In this document: positions 1 to 5,470 of the stretch, piece by piece
Layout of the letters: the number at the start of each line of letters is the position of its first letter
Numbering within the stretch: position 1 is the first letter of the stretch
Made by a program: the position numbers and the translations under genes
Notes under the pieces: model-generated
What the model was told of the DNA's origin: nothing
Databases searched by the model: none
Seen by the model: the letters and a program-made list of their open reading frames with translations, nothing else
Origin: Bacillota bacterium
GTDB lineage: Bacteria; Bacillota; Clostridia; Oscillospirales; Ruminococcaceae
Direction: 5' to 3'
DNA length: 9,312 nucleotides
Assembly (NCBI GenBank): GCA_023394255.1
Contig: JAEXAZ010000087.1
Span: 1 to 9,312 of the forward strand

Positions 1-511
1 GCAGCACAACAACCCATTCCAGGATTAATACGCCGTAAACCATCCACACGGGAGGCATGGCGGACGGGTCAATCAGGCTGTGCGCCGTCCACATGGTGAC
101 GAGCGTGAACAGCACCCAGATAATCTGGAACACCGTTTTCAGCTTGCCCCATCTGTCGGCGGCAATCACCCTGCCGTGCTCGGCGGCGATCAGCCGCACG
201 GAAGTCACCAGGAATTCCCGCGCCAAAATGATAAATACCGCCAGAGAGGTTGCCCATCCGATTCCCACAAAAAATACCATAGCGGAGCAGACCAGCAGCT
301 TATCGGCCAGCGGGTCCATCAGTTTGCCGAAATCCGTTACCAAATGGTCCCTCCGGGCGATATGCCCGTCGAGATAATCCGTAAAGGAAGCCGCGGCAAA
401 TATCACGGCGGCCCACAGGTAGTTATGCGGTATAGTGTAAAACATCACAAAAACCAGAAACACCGGGATCAACGCCATCCTCAGCACGGTGAGCTTATTC
501 GGTAAATTCAT
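1..511 (-). CDS. pgsA: CDP-diacylglycerol--glycerol-3-phosphate 3-phosphatidyltransferase, 3' end cut off by window edge
   Basis: Integral membrane enzyme that makes phosphatidylglycerophosphate from CDP-diacylglycerol and glycerol-3-phosphate, the committed step to phosphatidylglycerol and cardiolipin. The reading frame is open from an ATG at 509-511 to the left edge, giving 170 visible residues starting MNLPNKLTVLRM. The CDP-alcohol phosphatidyltransferase signature D-x2-D-G-x2-A-R-x8-G-x3-D-x3-D is complete: Asp45, Asp48, Gly49, Ala52, Arg53, Gly62, Asp66 and Asp70. Hydrophobic segments lie on both sides of it. The family is usually about 175-200 residues, so only a short C-terminal piece is missing. 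The start is set by GGAG four bases upstream, inside the end of rimO. The gap to the rimO stop is one base, so the two are very probably co-transcribed and translationally coupled. Other CDP-alcohol transferases such as PssA share the motif, but the N-terminus and the tyrosine-rich DYLDG motif fit PgsA best. Confidence 0.93.
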   Translation of the reverse strand, partial: MNLPNKLTVLRMALIPVFLVFVMFYTIPHNYLWAAVIFAAASFTDYLDGHIARRDHLVTDFGKLMDPLADKLLVCSAMVFFVGIGWATSLAVFIILAREFLVTSVRLIAAEHGRVIAADRWGKLKTVFQIIWVLFTLVTMWTAHSLIDPSAMPPVWMVYGVLILEWVVVL

Positions 512-512
512 A

Positions 513-1835
513 TTACTCCAGCGCCTTTCCTGCCAGATCATATTCTTCCGTACCGGTGATCTCCACCTCTACATAATCACCGATACACGGGTTTTTGCTG
601 CTTGTAAAATAAACCCTGGTATCAATATCGGGGGCATCCATATAGCTGCGCCCATAATAAACATTTCTTTCATGCCCTTCCACGGCGACCGTCAGGACAC
701 GCCCGATCTGGCTTTGATTAAAGGCCTCCACAACGGGATATTGCGCCTCCATGACCAGATCCGCGCGGCGGCGTTTGACCTCCTCGTCGATTTGGCCGTC
801 CATCTCATAGGCCGGCGTGTCCTCCTCACAGGAATAAGCGAAGCATCCCAGACGCTCAAATTTGACTTTTCTGATAAATTCGATCATCTCGGCAAAGTCC
901 TCTTCGCTTTCCGTCGGGAACCCGGTGATCATCGTCGTTCTGAGCACGACGCCGGGAATTTTTTCCCGGATCTTTCCCATCAGGCGCTCCAGGCCTTGCG
1001 CGTCGCCGCGCCGGTTCATCAGCCTGAGCACGCGCCCGCTGACATGCTGAATGGGGATATCCATGTATTTGACAATCTTTTCTTCTTTCGCCATCACATC
1101 CAGCAGGCGGTCGGTGATACGGTCCGGATAGCAATACAGCACACGGACCCATTTGATCCCGTCAATTTCGCACAGCGCTTCCAGAAGCTCCGGCAGCGCC
1201 AGCCTGCCGTATAGATCTTCCCCATAGCGCGTCGTGTCCTGCGCGACAACATCCAACTCGGTAACCCCGCGCGCCGCCAGCCTTTTCGCCTCCTCCACAA
1301 TCTGCCCGACGGGGCGTGAACGGAAACTGCCGCGGATCAGCGGAATCGCACAGTAGGAGCATCGGTTGTCGCAGCCGTCCGCCACCTTCAGGTAAGCGTA
1401 AAACGGCTGGTTGGCAAGAATCCGTTCCCCCTCCAGCGGCAAGGCATTCTTTTCACCGAACGCCACGGTCTTTTTGCCATGGAGCGCGGCGTCAATGGCC
1501 TCGGCAATCTCCGCGTTTCTGCCGATGCCGAGCACGACGTCCGCTTCCGGAATCTCTCCGGCCACCTGGTCGCGGTAGCGTTCGGCAAGACAGCCGGTAA
1601 CCGCGACCACCTTGATTTTCCCCTCGTTTTTCATCTGACAGAACTCGAGGATATTCTCGATGCTCTCTTTTTTCGCGTCCTCGATAAATCCGCAGGTATT
1701 GATAATTACCACGTCGCACTGTTCCGGATTTACGCAGATTTCATAACCGCCTTTCACCACGAGCGCAAGCAGCAGTTCCGCGTCCACCTGATTTTTTGAA
1801 CAGCCGAGGGAAACCATTCCAACTTTGATTGCCAT
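513..1835 (-). CDS. rimO: Ribosomal protein uS12 (S12) methylthiotransferase RimO
   Basis: Radical-SAM methylthiotransferase that adds a methylthio group to a conserved aspartate of ribosomal protein S12. It is 440 residues, normal for the family. The N-terminal UPF0004 domain carries the three cluster cysteines Cys12 (in SLGCSKNQVD), Cys48 (NTCGF) and Cys82 (TGCLAERY). The radical-SAM core has CxxxCxxC at Cys155, Cys159 and Cys162 in the context GCDNRCSYCAIPLIRG. The C-terminal 60 or so residues look like the TRAM domain. SLGCSKNQVDAE and the CAIPLIRG form favour RimO over the tRNA enzymes MiaB and MtaB. The start chosen is ATG at 1833-1835, six bases after GGAG. An in-frame TTG at 1845-1847 would add four residues, but its G is the first base of that GGAG, so it is unlikely. 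The gene follows recX by 24 bases and precedes pgsA by one base, within the recA operon. Confidence 0.96.
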   Translation of the reverse strand: MAIKVGMVSLGCSKNQVDAELLLALVVKGGYEICVNPEQCDVVIINTCGFIEDAKKESIENILEFCQMKNEGKIKVVAVTGCLAERYRDQVAGEIPEADVVLGIGRNAEIAEAIDAALHGKKTVAFGEKNALPLEGERILANQPFYAYLKVADGCDNRCSYCAIPLIRGSFRSRPVGQIVEEAKRLAARGVTELDVVAQDTTRYGEDLYGRLALPELLEALCEIDGIKWVRVLYCYPDRITDRLLDVMAKEEKIVKYMDIPIQHVSGRVLRLMNRRGDAQGLERLMGKIREKIPGVVLRTTMITGFPTESEEDFAEMIEFIRKVKFERLGCFAYSCEEDTPAYEMDGQIDEEVKRRRADLVMEAQYPVVEAFNQSQIGRVLTVAVEGHERNVYYGRSYMDAPDIDTRVYFTSSKNPCIGDYVEVEITGTEEYDLAGKALE

Positions 1836-1841
1836 TATCTT

Positions 1842-1845
1842 CTCC
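1842..1845 (-). promoter_or_regulatory. Ribosome binding site that decides the rimO start
   Basis: On the minus strand GGAG lies six bases before ATG 1833-1835. The alternative TTG start at 1845-1847 overlaps this GGAG and has no ribosome site of its own, so the ATG giving a 440-residue protein is preferred. Confidence 0.7.
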
Positions 1846-1859
1846 AATTCATATCCTTA

Positions 1860-2459
1860 CTATTCTTTTATGCGCAAAACTCTGCGAATATCCTCGGTAC
1901 GATAACCCATTCGCACCATTGCAGAAAATGCGCGCCTTCTTGCCTTTTCGTCTTCCCACGCCGCCGGATACTTTTTCTCCAGCAGTTCCCGCATCCGCTC
2001 CTCCGGGTTGTCCTCCAGCAGAGAAACCGCGTAGCTGATCTGTTCTTCGGACAGTCCGCGGCGGCGCATCTCCTGCCTGATCCGCAAAACGCCAAACCGT
2101 TTGCGCTGCGAAAGGTCCCGGGCAAACCGGACTGCGTAATCATCGTCGTCAAGCAAGCCCAGTTCTTCCATCCTGCAAACTGCCCGCTGTGCCGCGTCGT
2201 CCTGCACATGCTGCTTCAGCCGGTCTTCGAGCTGATGCGTGGTGTATTCCTTATAAGAAAGCAGCGTGAGCGCCTTTTCCTTCGCTTTTTTCAGTTCCGT
2301 CTCCGCTTCCAGTGCTCGAAGGGCGTCCTCGTCAAGCTCGCTGCCCACGCAAAGCCCCATCGACGCGAACGTATCGGGATGCACGCTGAACAGAAACTCG
2401 CCGTCCGCAAACAGCGCAATCCTGCCCTGCCTTGTTTTTTTGAAGTCGGTGATCCGCAT
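1860..2459 (-). CDS. recX: RecA regulatory protein RecX
   Basis: RecX modulates RecA, typically by binding the RecA filament groove and limiting filament growth and recombinase activity. The 199-residue product begins MRITDFKKTRQGRIALF and continues with an all-helical body. The recognisable RecX repeats are ALTLLSYKEYTTHQLEDRL near residues 63-81 and the blocks around LGLLDDDDYAVRFARD, GVLRIRQEMRRRGLS and MRMGYRTEDIRRVL-like sequence near the C-terminus. Length is within the usual range. The start ATG lies two bases after the recA TGA. No convincing Shine-Dalgarno sequence precedes it: the upstream bases GCGGACGACTGACC hold no GGAG. Translation therefore probably depends on coupling with recA. 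Placement directly behind recA is the classic arrangement and supports the call. Confidence 0.93.
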   Translation of the reverse strand: MRITDFKKTRQGRIALFADGEFLFSVHPDTFASMGLCVGSELDEDALRALEAETELKKAKEKALTLLSYKEYTTHQLEDRLKQHVQDDAAQRAVCRMEELGLLDDDDYAVRFARDLSQRKRFGVLRIRQEMRRRGLSEEQISYAVSLLEDNPEERMRELLEKKYPAAWEDEKARRRAFSAMVRMGYRTEDIRRVLRIKE

Positions 2460-2461
2460 GG

Positions 2462-3610
2462 TCAGTCGTCCGCTTCAACGTCAATATTGACCGACGGCGC
2501 GGACGCGGTTTCCTCTTTCAGCGCGGAACCGACTTTCACCGGCTTTTTCCCGGCTCCCGCCTTCGGCGACTTGATCAGCTGATCGGCATTCGAACGGACC
2601 TTCGCCTCTACTTCCGCCGCGATTTCGGGGTTATCCTTTAAAAAGGTCTTTGCGTTATCCCGGCCCTGTCCCAAACGCACATCGCCGTAATTGAACCAGG
2701 TGCCGCTGCGGTTGATGATTTCCAGGCGGACAGCCAGATCAAGAATTTCCCCCACCTTGGAAATACCGGTGCCGTACATGATGTCAAATTCCGCCTCTTT
2801 GAAGGGCGGCGCCACCTTGTTTTTCACCACTTTGACGCGCGTGCGGTTGCCGATCATTTCGGTTCCGTTTTTCAGCGTTTCAATGCGCCGGACATCCAGC
2901 CGCACCGAAGCGTAAAACTTCAGCGCCCGCCCGCCGGGTGTCGTTTCAGGGTTCCCGTACATCACGCCGATCTTTTCACGCAGCTGGTTGATAAAAATCA
3001 CAATGCAGTTGGATTTGCTGATCGCGCCGGTCAGCTTGCGCAGCGCCTGCGACATCAGCCTCGCCTGCAAACCCACATGGCTTTCGCCCATTTCGCCCTC
3101 AATTTCCGCTTTGGTTACCATAGCCGCGACCGAGTCGATGACCACAACGTCAATCGCGCCGGAACGCACCAGCGCCTCGGCGATTTCCAAAGTCTGTTCG
3201 CCGGTATCCGGCTGGGAAACCAGAAGGGAATCAATATCAACTCCAAGCGCCTGCGCGTAAACAGGGTCCAGAGCATGTTCCACATCGATAAAAACAGCGT
3301 CGCCGCCCGCTTTTTGCGCCTCCGCGACGACATGGAGAGCCACCGTCGTTTTACCGGAGCTTTCCGGTCCGAAGATTTCAATAATGCGCCCTTTGGGAAC
3401 GCCGCCGATTCCAAGCGCCAGATCAAGAGACAGCGAACCGGTGGAAATCGACTCCACATTCAGCGTGCTGTTCTGTCCCAGCTTCATCACCGCGCCCTTG
3501 CCGAACTGTTTTTCAATCTGGCCGAGCGCCGTCTCCAATGCCTTTTGTTTGTCCTCCGACGTAAAGTTTGTTTTACGCTCAGTTACCGGGCCCGCTTTTT
3601 TATCCGCCAT
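2462..3610 (-). CDS. recA: Recombinase RecA
   Basis: ATP-dependent strand-exchange protein for homologous recombination and co-protease for LexA cleavage in the SOS response. At 382 residues it is slightly longer than Escherichia coli RecA. Visible features are the Walker A motif GPESSGKT at 81-88, the catalytic Glu111 in IDVEHALDP, the Walker B strand VVVIDS ending near 160, [17 protein letters not shown] at 208-224 leading into the DNA-binding L2 loop, and [10 protein letters not shown] at 227-235. The C-terminus is lysine-rich and then acidic (VNIDVEADD), as in the family. The first 15-20 residues extend beyond the core and are typical variable N-terminal sequence. The ATG at 3608-3610 is preceded by GGAGG with nine bases spacing. 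The gene leads an operon with recX, rimO and pgsA and has a LexA box and sigma-A promoter upstream. No internal intein or frameshift is seen. Confidence 0.99.
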   Translation of the reverse strand: MADKKAGPVTERKTNFTSEDKQKALETALGQIEKQFGKGAVMKLGQNSTLNVESISTGSLSLDLALGIGGVPKGRIIEIFGPESSGKTTVALHVVAEAQKAGGDAVFIDVEHALDPVYAQALGVDIDSLLVSQPDTGEQTLEIAEALVRSGAIDVVVIDSVAAMVTKAEIEGEMGESHVGLQARLMSQALRKLTGAISKSNCIVIFINQLREKIGVMYGNPETTPGGRALKFYASVRLDVRRIETLKNGTEMIGNRTRVKVVKNKVAPPFKEAEFDIMYGTGISKVGEILDLAVRLEIINRSGTWFNYGDVRLGQGRDNAKTFLKDNPEIAAEVEAKVRSNADQLIKSPKAGAGKKPVKVGSALKEETASAPSVNIDVEADD

Positions 3611-3645
3611 CGCTGATACCCTCCATATTCATCATGCATATCCGT

Positions 3646-3674
3646 ATTATACATGGTTCGGGCGCAAAAAGCAA
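3646..3674 (-). promoter_or_regulatory. Sigma-A promoter of the recA-recX-rimO-pgsA operon
   Basis: On the minus strand a -35 hexamer TTGCTT (3669-3674) and a perfect -10 TATAAT (3646-3651) are separated by 17 bases. Transcription would start near 3639, giving a leader of only about 29 bases that contains the recA ribosome site. The start point is inferred from spacing and not observed. Confidence 0.85.
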
Positions 3675-3682
3675 GCGAATTA

Positions 3683-3694
3683 GAACATTTGTTC
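3683..3694 (-). promoter_or_regulatory. LexA (DinR/Cheo-type) SOS box upstream of recA
   Basis: The sequence GAACATTTGTTC on the plus strand is a perfect GAAC-N4-GTTC palindrome, the core of the Gram-positive SOS box (consensus CGAAC-N4-GTTCG). It lies eight bases upstream of the -35 hexamer, about 44-55 bases before the inferred transcription start. LexA bound here would repress recA until DNA damage. The outer C and G of the extended consensus are not present. The match and the position in front of recA make the assignment strong; repression itself is inferred. Confidence 0.9.
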
Positions 3695-3759
3695 TGATTG
3701 TTATCCGATTTTATTCGGCGCATTTTTGTGGCGGATCACACGAATTTCCGGGACCGCAT

Positions 3760-3789
3760 AGAAAAGGAGGGGTCCCCCCCTCCTTTTCT
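3760..3789 (-). terminator. Intrinsic terminator of the rsmD-coaD-coiled-coil operon
   Basis: A perfect 13-bp stem (3760-3772 paired with 3777-3789) with a four-base loop begins immediately beyond the stop codon of the coiled-coil gene. On the minus strand the 3' arm reads CCCCTCCTTTTCT, so the U-rich tract forms the base of the stem and pairs with the 5' A-tract. The arms are near-symmetric, so it could also act on plus-strand transcripts. It separates this operon from the recA promoter. Confidence 0.85.
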
Positions 3790-3790
3790 G

Positions 3791-4246
3791 TCAGCGGCTG
3801 GTAGCGTTGCGGAACGCCTGCCTGGTCGCCTTAATTTCCGTAAGCGATTTGACAAGCACCTCCTCGGTTTTGAGCAGGCAGTTGTCGGAAAATTCCTGCG
3901 CGGCCTGACGGATCTCCCGCGACTTCATCTGTGCCTGGGAGAGGATCTCGGACGCCTTGGACTGCGCCGCCTTCACGACCTCTTCCTGCGAGACGAGGCT
4001 GCGCGCGCGTTCCTCGGCTTTCCGGACCACCTGTTCGGCCTCTTTCTTGGCGCTTTCTATAATATCGGTGCGGTCGGAAACGATCGCCTTGGCCTGCTTG
4101 ATTTCCGCGGGGATATTCAGGCGGATGTCGTCAATCAGGTCTCTTACCTTATCAGCGTCCACAACACACCTTCCGCCGGAAAGCGGCAGGCTCCAGGAGC
4201 GGTCGAGCAGTTCGTCAATCACATCCAGTATTTCATCAATATTCAT
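3791..4246 (-). CDS. Conserved coiled-coil protein of unknown function, coaD-linked
   Basis: I do not recognise a named function. The product is 151 residues, soluble, very rich in Glu, Lys, Ala and Gln, with no signal peptide or membrane segment. Residues 1-16 (MNIDEILDVIDELLDR) are an acidic helix. A linker with the glycine pair SGGRCVVD (23-30) leads to a second helix VRDLIDDIRLNIPAEIKQA (34-52). From about 53 to 125 there is a long charged coiled coil with regular alanine spacing resembling F/V-type ATPase peripheral-stalk subunits or DivIVA tails. Proteins of this type are often auto-annotated 'ATPase' or 'V-type ATPase subunit H', but I see no nucleotide-binding motif. The start chosen is ATG 4244-4246, nine bases after GAGGAG; an in-frame ATG at 4250-4252 has only three bases of spacing. 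It starts 16 bases after the coaD stop and ends at the terminator, so it is the last gene of the rsmD operon. Confidence 0.85.
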   Translation of the reverse strand: MNIDEILDVIDELLDRSWSLPLSGGRCVVDADKVRDLIDDIRLNIPAEIKQAKAIVSDRTDIIESAKKEAEQVVRKAEERARSLVSQEEVVKAAQSKASEILSQAQMKSREIRQAAQEFSDNCLLKTEEVLVKSLTEIKATRQAFRNATSR

Positions 4247-4255
4247 TACCATTCA

Positions 4256-4261
4256 CTCCTC
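4256..4261 (-). promoter_or_regulatory. Ribosome binding site deciding the coiled-coil gene start
   Basis: GAGGAG on the minus strand is nine bases before ATG 4244-4246 and only three bases before the in-frame ATG 4250-4252. Usual spacing favours the downstream ATG, making the protein 151 rather than 153 residues. Confidence 0.65.
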
Positions 4262-4262
4262 A

Positions 4263-4775
4263 CTAGATGATCAGTTTATTTTGAATGTCCTCGTCGGGAC
4301 ACATACGCACCAAAATCGGTTTGAGCACCGAGCGGGGCACAAATCCGCTGATATCCCCGCCGTACTGCGCGATTTGCCGTACCAGGCTTGAGGAAAGATA
4401 CATATTGTCGCTGCTGGGGGTCAGGAAGACGGTTTCGGCATAGGGCATCATTTTTTTATTGGCAAGCGCCATCTGGAATTCGTAGTCAAAGTCACTGACG
4501 GCCCGCAGGCCCTTTACGATGGCGCAGGCGGATTGCTGCCTGACATAATCCACCAGAAGCCCGTCAAACTTGTCCACCTCTACGTTTGGTATGTTCTCGC
4601 AGACAGTCTGGATCAACGCGACACGCTCATCCACCGAAAACACCGGATGCTTGACGGCGTTGGGCGCCACCACGACAATCACCCTGTCGAACAGCAGGCT
4701 GGCCCGGCGGATGATGTCTTCATGTCCATTGGTGATCGGGTCAAAGCTGCCGGGGCAGATTGCGATTCGCTCCAT
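4263..4775 (-). CDS. coaD: Pantetheine-phosphate adenylyltransferase CoaD
   Basis: Catalyses transfer of AMP from ATP to 4'-phosphopantetheine, giving dephospho-coenzyme A, the fourth step of coenzyme A synthesis. It is cytosolic and normally a hexamer. The 170-residue length is typical. Nucleotidyltransferase motifs are visible: the N-terminal PGSFDPITNGH block with TNGH at 15-18 (the T/HxGH site), KGLRAVSDFDYE at 88-99, and the C-terminal SSSLVR at 128-133 (the ISSTxVR-type ATP loop). The ATG follows the rsmD TGA with no intervening base, and the ribosome site GGGAG is five bases upstream within the last codons of rsmD, so translation is coupled. The rsmD-coaD pairing is common in Bacillota and supports both calls. 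Confidence 0.97.
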   Translation of the reverse strand: MERIAICPGSFDPITNGHEDIIRRASLLFDRVIVVVAPNAVKHPVFSVDERVALIQTVCENIPNVEVDKFDGLLVDYVRQQSACAIVKGLRAVSDFDYEFQMALANKKMMPYAETVFLTPSSDNMYLSSSLVRQIAQYGGDISGFVPRSVLKPILVRMCPDEDIQNKLII

Positions 4776-5327
4776 TCATTCTCCCTCTTCCTGCTGCTTT
4801 TTATAGGTGGTGATTTTGGCTTTGCCATACCGGTAGGTTTTCAAAACGCAAAAATCCCCCGCCCGTTCCGGCAAGGTTTCGCCGCGCTCGCTCTCGCAGA
4901 CAATGATACCGCCGTCCTTCATCTTTTCCGCCAGCTTCGGCAGCACAGCCAAAATCAAGTCCTGCCCGTACGGCGGGTCGAGGAGGGCGATGTCAAACCG
5001 CTCCGATGTCCCCCCCAGAAATGCGGAGGCTTCCATGGCGGCCACGCGCGCTTTGGGCGACAGCCCGGTTGCGGCGAGATTGCGGCGGATGACTTCCTGC
5101 GCCTCGCGCGAGGTGTCCACAAAAATACAGGATTTCGCCCCGCGTGAAAGCGCCTCAATGCCCAGCTGTCCGCTGCCGGCAAACAGATCCAGCACGGCGG
5201 CCTGCTCCAGATCAAAATGAAGGATGCTGAAGATCGCTTCCTTTGCCATGTCGGAGGTCGGGCGGGTGGCGAGCCCTTCGGGCGCTTCCAGACGCGCGTT
5301 GCGCGCTGTTCCGGTAATTACTCTCAT
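4776..5327 (-). CDS. rsmD: 16S rRNA (guanine(966)-N(2))-methyltransferase RsmD
   Basis: SAM-dependent methyltransferase that modifies G966 of 16S rRNA during assembly of the 30S subunit. The 183-residue product begins MRVITGTARNARLEAPEG, the conserved RsmD start, followed by RPTSDMAKEAIFSIL. Motif I is LDLFAGSGQLGIEALSRGA (46-64), binding SAM. The catalytic N6/N2-type motif is DPPY at 117-120. The frame stays open upstream as far as 5492, but that extension (rich in Lys, Phe and Asn, unlike the family) is not credible: ATG 5325-5327 has AGGAG seven bases upstream, and a promoter maps at 5442-5470. RsmD is the first gene of an operon with coaD and the coiled-coil gene. Confidence 0.96.
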   Translation of the reverse strand: MRVITGTARNARLEAPEGLATRPTSDMAKEAIFSILHFDLEQAAVLDLFAGSGQLGIEALSRGAKSCIFVDTSREAQEVIRRNLAATGLSPKARVAAMEASAFLGGTSERFDIALLDPPYGQDLILAVLPKLAEKMKDGGIIVCESERGETLPERAGDFCVLKTYRYGKAKITTYKKQQEEGE

Positions 5328-5441
5328 AGTTCTTCTCCTGGTTTTCTCTAAGGTTTTCCTGTTTATTTTATCCAGACAATTTGGAAAAACGCAGCGGAAA
5401 CTGTAAAAAAGATTTTTAAAAAAGATTGCTGTAATGCCTCT

Positions 5442-5470
5442 ATTATCCTTTTTTTGCGCCTTTTTGTCAA
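5442..5470 (-). promoter_or_regulatory. Sigma-A promoter of the rsmD operon overlapping the uvrC stop
   Basis: On the minus strand a perfect -35 TTGACA (5465-5470) and a -10 GATAAT (5442-5447) are 17 bases apart. The uvrC TGA at 5467-5469 lies inside the -35 hexamer. The predicted start near 5435 gives a leader of about 108 bases that is A/T-rich with two runs of six T. I see no strong GC-rich terminator for uvrC in the 139-base gap, so some read-through from uvrC is likely. Confidence 0.8.

Noticed and set aside
3607..3640. Ten-codon upstream frame ([10 protein letters not shown]) overlapping the recA start, a possible leader peptide
   Set aside because: It has no ribosome site of its own, starts almost at the predicted transcription start, and its length gives no evidence of coding; probably chance.
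3651..3662. Second LexA half-site (CGAAC) overlapping the recA -10 region
   Set aside because: Only one arm matches; the other arm (TATA in place of GTTC) does not, so it is not a supported operator.
3705..3718. Short palindrome CCGA-TTTTAT-TCGG upstream of the LexA box
   Set aside because: Only four to five base pairs of arm; expected by chance in intergenic DNA.
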